From positions 1 to 11,206 of the forward strand of contig JAHHRQ010000059.1 in NCBI GenBank assembly GCA_020025715.1: 11,206 nt of DNA. Reading direction: 5' to 3'. This stretch comes from Oscillospiraceae bacterium. Lineage in GTDB: Bacteria; Bacillota; Clostridia; Oscillospirales; Oscillospiraceae. Numbering within the stretch: the first letter of the stretch is position 1; each line of letters begins with the position of its first letter. The position numbers and the translations under genes are program-made. The notes under the pieces are model-generated. The model was not told the origin of the DNA. It saw nothing but the letters and a program-made list of their open reading frames with translations, and searched no databases. This document shows positions 7,314-11,206 of the stretch, piece after piece.

Positions 7314-7751
7314 TCACTCTACTGCTAATATTCTGGGATTTTCCAATCCGTCGATTTTTCCAAGCTCCTCCATAAGCTCTGTCATTGAGCCGGGCATGGA
7401 GCTGATTTCCAGCGTAATGGTAACGCTGGCGGTCTGGTGTATAGGGGGACTCTGGGTTATTGCGAAAACGCTGGCGCCGGCTTCGGATATTTTTGCAAGC
7501 ATGGCGCTGAGAATTCCGGGTTCGTGTACAAGCATTACTGATATAACGGCTTTTCTGCCTTTGGTCACATCCGATGGCTCGTATATGAAATCCTTGTATT
7601 TGTAATAGGTACTGCGCGAAATGCCAACCTGCTTTACAGCCTGACTTATATCCCTGCATTTCCCGTTTTCCATAAGATGACGGACTTCGAGAACCTTGGA
7701 ATAGTATTCAGGCAATATGCTCTTGTGAATTATAAGATAGTTGTCAAGCAT
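7314..7751 (-). CDS. PheB-like (UPF0735) HTH/ACT-domain protein, probable regulator
   Basis: A 145-residue protein with two parts. The N-terminal part (about 1-60) includes LPEYYSKVLEVRHLMENG and a helix-turn-helix-like DISQAVKQVGISRSTYYKYKD (34-54), where SRSTYYKYKD looks like a recognition helix. The C-terminal part (about 68-140) is an ACT domain (VISVMLVHEPGILSAMLAKI) carrying the typical HEPGIL ligand-loop glycine. This matches the Firmicute UPF0735/PheB family, named from the B. subtilis pheB-pheA operon and without a well-established biochemical role. Here it heads thrC-thrB-ilvA-ridA and is divergent from hom-aspartate kinase-asd, so I infer that it senses an amino acid of this pathway (threonine, or possibly isoleucine or lysine) and controls one or both operons. 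AGGGAG lies eight bases before the ATG. DNA binding is not proven, because the HTH may serve another role. Confidence 0.85.
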   Translation of the reverse strand: MLDNYLIIHKSILPEYYSKVLEVRHLMENGKCRDISQAVKQVGISRSTYYKYKDFIYEPSDVTKGRKAVISVMLVHEPGILSAMLAKISEAGASVFAITQSPPIHQTASVTITLEISSMPGSMTELMEELGKIDGLENPRILAVE

Positions 7752-7792
7752 TGGTTAATCTCCCTAATATTTCTGATTTTTTGGAAATAGGT

Positions 7793-7842
7793 CTTGTATT
7801 TGCCTCTCCTATATGATACACTGTCCACATCAAAAATACAAG
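7793..7842. promoter_or_regulatory. Perfect 9-bp inverted repeat in the divergent intergenic region, candidate operator
   Basis: CTTGTATTT (7793-7801) and AAATACAAG (7834-7842) are exact reverse complements, 32 bases apart, with arm centres 41 bp apart (about four helical turns, so on the same DNA face). The axis of symmetry (between 7817 and 7818) falls in the AT-rich TATATGATACA region likely to hold the -10 elements. Both arms contain TTGTAT, which can act as a -35-like hexamer in its own direction. A regulator bound to both arms could therefore block the hom and thr promoters together. Binding by the adjacent ACT/HTH protein is inference. Confidence 0.5.
7813..7841 (-). promoter_or_regulatory. 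Candidate promoter of the ACT/HTH-thrC-thrB-ilvA-ridA operon
   Basis: On the minus strand TTGTAT (7841-7836) is followed after 17 bp by TATCAT (7818-7813). The -10 matches five of six consensus positions and the -35 only three of six, so activity may be low or factor-dependent. Predicted start near 7806, about 55 bases before the first gene. For hom on the plus strand the best mirror candidate is TTGTAT (7795-7800) with TACACT (7817-7822), spaced 16 bp, which is weaker still. The two polymerase sites would overlap almost completely. Confidence 0.4.
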
Positions 7843-7882
7843 TGTCTTTTTCACGCGGACACGAAAAAATGGAGGTTTTTTT

Positions 7883-9028
7883 ATGAAGGTCGCAGTTTTG
7901 GGCTTCGGCACTGTGGGTGTCGGAGTATTTGAAATGCTTAACAATGCAGAAGGACTGGAGCAGGGGACTGTTCTTGTCCGCCCCGGGAAGAATGACAAGG
8001 CCTTCAAACGAACTACCATTGAGGAGATAACATCCGATCCTGAAATCTGGGCAGTTGCTGAGGTGATGGGCGGAATTGAACCTGCTTTCAGCTATGCAAA
8101 AGCTGTTATGGAGGCGGGAAAGCATTTTGTAACTTCAAATAAGGCTCTGGTTGCCGCAAAGGGAATTGAGCTTTCAAAGATTGCTTATGAAAACAATGTG
8201 GGTTTCTTGTTTTCCGCTGCCTGCGGCGGTGCAGTTCCAATTCTTCACAATCTGTCCATTGCAAGAGAGAGCGACAAAATCCTCTCCGTCAGCGGAATTT
8301 TAAACGGAACCACCAACTACATGTTAGACTCCATGCAGAGACTGGGACTTGAATATGAAGATGCCTTAAAGGACGCCCAGCGCCTTGGCTACGCCGAGGC
8401 AGACCCCACCGCCGATGTTTCCGGCATGGACGCACTGAGAAAGATTATGCTTGCCTGTGCTGTCAGCTATGACATGCTTCCCACTGAGGGACTTTTAAAC
8501 GAGGGTATAGAAAATGTTACCGCAGAAGATGTAAAGCACTTTATGAAGAAGGGCTACACCTGCCGGCTTATGGTTAAGGGCGGCAGAACTGATAACAGCG
8601 TTTACGCATATGTGGAGCCGGTTCTTTTCAGAGAGGGCGCACCGGAGTGCTCCGTATTGCAGAACTTCAATATGGCCTGCTACGAGGGCTTAAACTCCGG
8701 CAGAATTTCCATTATGGGACAGGGAGCGGGCAGATACCCGACAGCCTCCGCAGTTCTCCGTGACCTCAGCGGAATTCTGGGCGGCAGAAAATATATGCTC
8801 AGAGAGAGCTGCAAGGCGGTAAAAGCTGAAAATGATAAAATTAAGCAGCTTTACTATGTACGCCTTCCCGAGAGGATGGCTTCTCTTATCCCCTCTGAGA
8901 GCGTGGATGCGGAAAAGGGAATAGCAAGAATTATTACAAAGCCTGTGTCTGTACTGGAGATGCACAGCATGGCAGCAAAAATAAGGAAAGACGGCGGAGA
9001 AGTGTTCTTCGCGGCAATAGGTGAGTAA
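7883..9028 (+). CDS. hom: Homoserine dehydrogenase with shortened C-terminal ACT-like tail
   Basis: Reduces aspartate semialdehyde to homoserine with NAD(P)H, the branch point towards threonine and methionine. The Rossmann motif is GFGTVGVGV (7-15) and EVMGG (60-64) closes the nucleotide fold. SNKALVA holds catalytic K87. GILNGTTNYML (138-148) and YAEADPTADVSGMDALRK (170-187, with E172, D183 and K187) are the substrate and catalytic motifs, and GQGAGRYPTASAV (279-291) is the conserved return to the nucleotide domain. At 381 residues it is about 50 shorter than typical Gram-positive enzymes such as B. subtilis Hom (~430). Residues 322-381 begin like an ACT domain (YYVRL) and end like one (about 346-381), but the first helix and second strand with the D.PGVL-type ligand loop are absent, so threonine feedback may be lost or altered. 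GGAGG lies seven bases before the ATG. Aspartate kinase starts three bases after the stop. Confidence 0.95.
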   Translation: MKVAVLGFGTVGVGVFEMLNNAEGLEQGTVLVRPGKNDKAFKRTTIEEITSDPEIWAVAEVMGGIEPAFSYAKAVMEAGKHFVTSNKALVAAKGIELSKIAYENNVGFLFSAACGGAVPILHNLSIARESDKILSVSGILNGTTNYMLDSMQRLGLEYEDALKDAQRLGYAEADPTADVSGMDALRKIMLACAVSYDMLPTEGLLNEGIENVTAEDVKHFMKKGYTCRLMVKGGRTDNSVYAYVEPVLFREGAPECSVLQNFNMACYEGLNSGRISIMGQGAGRYPTASAVLRDLSGILGGRKYMLRESCKAVKAENDKIKQLYYVRLPERMASLIPSESVDAEKGIARIITKPVSVLEMHSMAAKIRKDGGEVFFAAIGE

Positions 9029-9031
9029 AAA

Positions 9032-10345
9032 ATGCTGAAAGTGGCAAAATTCGGCGGCTCCTCAGTTGCAGGCCCCCGACAGTTTGAAAAAGTAAAAAAT
9101 ATTGTTGAAAGTGACCCTGCAAGACGGCTTGTTGTAGTTTCCGCAGCAGGAAAACGGGACAAAGACGACCATAAAATAACCGATCTTCTATATCTCTGTC
9201 ACGCCCACCTTATGTACGGCGTAAGCTGTGATGATATAGTAAACACAATAGAGGACAGATTTGTTGAAATAAAAGAGGCTCTTAACCTGTCTTACGATGT
9301 TAAAAATGACTTTGAAGCCCTGAAAGCAAGACTTACAAAGGACATCAGCGTTGACGAGTTAGTTTCAAGAGGTGAGTATTTCACAGCGAGACTTATGGCA
9401 GAATATCTGGGCTTTCAGTTTGTGGATGCGGCGGACTGCTTCTTCTTCGGTCTTGACGGACAGATAGACAGAGAGAAAACAGATGCAGCAATAAAAGAGG
9501 CTCTGGATAAATACGAAAAGGTGCTTATTCCCGGCTTTTACGGAAAGCTTCCCACCGGCAGAATAAAAACCATGAGCCGGGGCGGCAGCGATATAAGCGG
9601 CGCTATTGCATCCGCTGCTGTTGACGCCGATGTTTATGAAAACTGGACAGACGTTTCCGGTATTCTCATGGCAGACCCCAGAATAGTAAACGAGCCTAAA
9701 TCCATTGCAAAGCTTACCTATGCGGAGCTGAGAGAATTATCTTTCATGGGTGCATCGGTTCTGCACGAGGAGTCGATTCTTCCCGTCAAGGAGCGGGGAA
9801 TTGCCCTTAATATAAGAAACACCAACGAACCGGAGCATCCCGGCACAATGATAGTTGAGAGCATAGACGATAATAGTCAGGGAGAAAAGCCTATAACCGG
9901 CATAGCGGGCAGAAAGAATTTCAGTATTATCACCGTCTGCAAGCGGAACATAAATATAAATGAAACTCTCTGTCAGGCTCTTGCTATTTTCGACAGATAT
10001 AAAGTAAATGTTGAGCATATAAATTTAGGACTGGATTCCTTCGCCGTGGTGGCCTCCACAACGGCTATGGGAGATTCGGTTTACGATATAGCATCTGACA
10101 TTAAAAAGACCTGCCGCCCCGACAGAGTTTATATGCAGGAGGGCCTTGCCCTTGTGGCGGCTGTGGGTCGTAAAATGACTTTCCGCCCCGGTACTTCCGG
10201 CCGTCTTTTTAAGGCTTTGGGTGAAAACGGAGTTAATATCCGCATTATCGCTCAGGGCGCAGATGAATTGTCTATCATAGTAGGCGTTGAAAATGAACAG
10301 TTTGAAACCGCTATAAAAGTCCTGTACGAGGGCTTCACGGAGTAA
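9032..10345 (+). CDS. lysC: Aspartate kinase, monofunctional, two ACT domains
   Basis: Phosphorylates aspartate to aspartyl-4-phosphate, the committed step for lysine, threonine, methionine and isoleucine. In this 437-residue protein residues 1-275 are the amino-acid kinase domain: KFGGSSVA (6-13), VVVSAAGKRDK, SRGEYFTARLM (112-122, with E115), GFYG (168-171), SRGGSDISGA (182-191) and TDVSGILMADPR (206-217). Residues about 297-362 and 372-436 are ACT1 and ACT2. ACT2 carries the MTFRPGTSGRLFKAL and ADELSII motifs. ACT1 has the FDRYKVNVEHI pattern seen in AKIII-type, often lysine-sensitive enzymes, so lysine and/or threonine inhibition is likely but the effector is not readable. It is not fused to homoserine dehydrogenase. 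The ribosome binding site AGGTGAG overlaps the end of hom, and the gap is three bases, so the two genes are coupled. The symbol lysC is by function; thrA or ask would fit equally well. Confidence 0.95.
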   Translation: MLKVAKFGGSSVAGPRQFEKVKNIVESDPARRLVVVSAAGKRDKDDHKITDLLYLCHAHLMYGVSCDDIVNTIEDRFVEIKEALNLSYDVKNDFEALKARLTKDISVDELVSRGEYFTARLMAEYLGFQFVDAADCFFFGLDGQIDREKTDAAIKEALDKYEKVLIPGFYGKLPTGRIKTMSRGGSDISGAIASAAVDADVYENWTDVSGILMADPRIVNEPKSIAKLTYAELRELSFMGASVLHEESILPVKERGIALNIRNTNEPEHPGTMIVESIDDNSQGEKPITGIAGRKNFSIITVCKRNININETLCQALAIFDRYKVNVEHINLGLDSFAVVASTTAMGDSVYDIASDIKKTCRPDRVYMQEGLALVAAVGRKMTFRPGTSGRLFKALGENGVNIRIIAQGADELSIIVGVENEQFETAIKVLYEGFTE

Positions 10346-10364
10346 TATGAAGGGAGAAATTAAA

Positions 10365-11206
10365 ATGAAAAAGTATAAAATTGCTATATTAGGTGCAACG
10401 GGTGCAGTAGGCAGAGAAATGCTCAAGGTTCTGGAGGAATACGATATTCCAGTTGAAAAGCTCCTGCCCCTTGCAAGTGCCAGAAGCGCCGGCGGATATG
10501 TTAAGTTTAAAGACGAGGACATCCTCATAGAAGAGGCAAAGGACGAAAGCTTCGAGGGCATGGACTTTGTTTTGGGCGCTGTTAAAAACGGCATGTCCAA
10601 ACAGTTTGCTCCCGCAATCGTAAAAAGCGGCGCTGTGTACATAGACAACAGCTCCGCATTCAGAATGGACGAGAATGTGCCTCTGGTTGTGCCTGAAATT
10701 AACGGAGAGGATGCCTTTAAAAATCAGGGCATAATTGCAAACCCCAACTGCTCTTCCACCATAAGCTTTATGGCTCTTGCCGGTATTGCAAAGCTCTCTC
10801 CCATTAAGTCCATTGTTGCCTGCACCTATCAGGCAGTTTCCGGCGCAGGTCAGGGCGGCCTTGTGGAGCTTGATAGCCAGCTCAAAGCTATTGCAAACGG
10901 CGAAAAGCCGGAGTGCAAGGTTTTCCCAACTCAGATAGCAATGAACGTTATTCCCTGCATAGGCGATTACCTGCCTAACCTCTACACCGACGAGGAAATG
11001 AAGATGCAGAACGAGGGCAGAAGAGTGCTCCACAATCCTGAGCTTAAAGTTACCTGCACCTGCGTAAGAGTTCCTGTAATGCGTTCTCACTCCATTTCCC
11101 TTACTGTCCGTACCGAACGGAAAATCTCCGTTGAGGAGGCTAAGGAGGCTGTCAGAAACTACCCCGGCGTAAAGCTGATTGAGGACTACGAGGGCAGAAA
11201 CTACCC
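10365..11206 (+). CDS. asd: Aspartate-semialdehyde dehydrogenase (3' end outside window)
   Basis: Reduces aspartyl-4-phosphate to aspartate semialdehyde with NADPH, releasing phosphate, and supplies the hom substrate. 280 codons plus two bases are present and no stop is reached, so roughly the last fifth is missing given the family's usual 330-370 residues. Landmarks: nucleotide-binding GATGAVGREML (10-20), DNSSAFR (94-100), VPEIN (109-113), the catalytic cysteine in NPNCSST (C129), YQAVSGAGQGG (155-165), and RVPVMRSHS with the substrate-binding arginine (R240) and catalytic histidine (H242). The ATG is 19 bases after the aspartate kinase stop, with AGGGAG eight bases before it. Third gene of the plus-strand operon; the next gene could be a lysine-branch gene but cannot be seen. 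Confidence 0.96.
   Translation, partial: MKKYKIAILGATGAVGREMLKVLEEYDIPVEKLLPLASARSAGGYVKFKDEDILIEEAKDESFEGMDFVLGAVKNGMSKQFAPAIVKSGAVYIDNSSAFRMDENVPLVVPEINGEDAFKNQGIIANPNCSSTISFMALAGIAKLSPIKSIVACTYQAVSGAGQGGLVELDSQLKAIANGEKPECKVFPTQIAMNVIPCIGDYLPNLYTDEEMKMQNEGRRVLHNPELKVTCTCVRVPVMRSHSISLTVRTERKISVEEAKEAVRNYPGVKLIEDYEGRNY

Noticed and set aside
7744..7830. Possible 28-codon leader peptide upstream of the ACT/HTH gene (minus strand, starts MWTVYHIGEA)
   Set aside because: It has three Thr and three Ile but no run of them, no ribosome binding site before its ATG, and the predicted promoter -10 lies inside it. No terminator/antiterminator pair follows. Not a convincing attenuator.
7869..7886. Five-codon frame ATG GAG GTT TTT TTA TGA overlapping the hom start as ATGA
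   Set aside because: The ATG is part of the ATGGAGG ribosome binding context, also seen before glyA, and has no site of its own. Most likely coincidence.
10025..10648. Minus-strand open frame spanning the aspartate kinase/asd junction
   Set aside because: It overlaps the second ACT domain of the kinase and the start of asd, both well supported on the other strand, and has no recognisable domain.
10389..11090. Minus-strand open frame (233 codons) opposite asd
   Set aside because: Antisense to asd, which shows all catalytic motifs in frame. The antisense product is rich in Cys, His, Asn and Ala, typical of a shadow frame.
1..11206. Mobile elements, CRISPR repeats, tRNA or rRNA genes, defence systems
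   Set aside because: I found no transposase or integrase motif, no regularly spaced direct repeats, no cloverleaf with a CCA-type end and no rRNA-like sequence. The window is almost fully occupied by metabolic genes.

Overview
The window is a compact stretch of bacterial chromosome devoted almost entirely to core amino-acid metabolism. Its base composition is moderate, it has strong GGAGG-type ribosome binding sites, hairpins followed by U-tracts, an exported-type phosphodiesterase-fold protein, a long-form threonine synthase and a PheB-like ACT/HTH protein. Together these suggest a Gram-positive Firmicute, most likely a Clostridia member of the Oscillospirales/Ruminococcaceae kind. That placement is inferred from protein style, not from a marker gene.

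Layout: (1) 1-468 (+) is the 3' end of an FtsX-type ABC transporter permease. A 14-bp hairpin at 481-516 separates it from a convergent gene for a membrane-anchored endonuclease/exonuclease/phosphatase-fold protein (525-1574, -, TTG start). (2) A divergent promoter region (1575-1741) precedes glyA (1742-2989, +) and a small two-helix membrane protein (3007-3201, +). A bidirectional terminator at 3206-3233 follows. (3) 3263-7751 on the - strand reads, in transcription order: ACT/HTH protein, thrC, thrB, ilvA, ridA. Coupling is tight: a 10-nt gap, a 4-nt ATGA overlap, an 81-nt structured gap before ilvA, and 16 nt before ridA. (4) A 131-bp divergent intergenic region (7752-7882) carries a perfect 9-bp inverted repeat. 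(5) 7883 to the end on the + strand reads hom, aspartate kinase, asd, with asd cut by the window edge.

Together the two divergent gene sets encode every step from aspartate to 2-oxobutyrate: aspartate kinase, aspartate-semialdehyde dehydrogenase, homoserine dehydrogenase, homoserine kinase, threonine synthase and threonine ammonia-lyase. RidA is included to clear the reactive enamine/imine released by the last enzyme. glyA, just beyond the shared terminator, adds serine/glycine one-carbon exchange.

The parts most worth a second look are regulatory. The homoserine dehydrogenase has a shortened C-terminal ACT-like tail, while a separate ACT/HTH protein heads the opposite operon. The shared intergenic region holds a symmetrical repeat that could be its operator. 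The ilvA leader can fold so that its Shine-Dalgarno sequence is fully paired. I see no mobile element, CRISPR array, tRNA or rRNA, and no wholly novel system.
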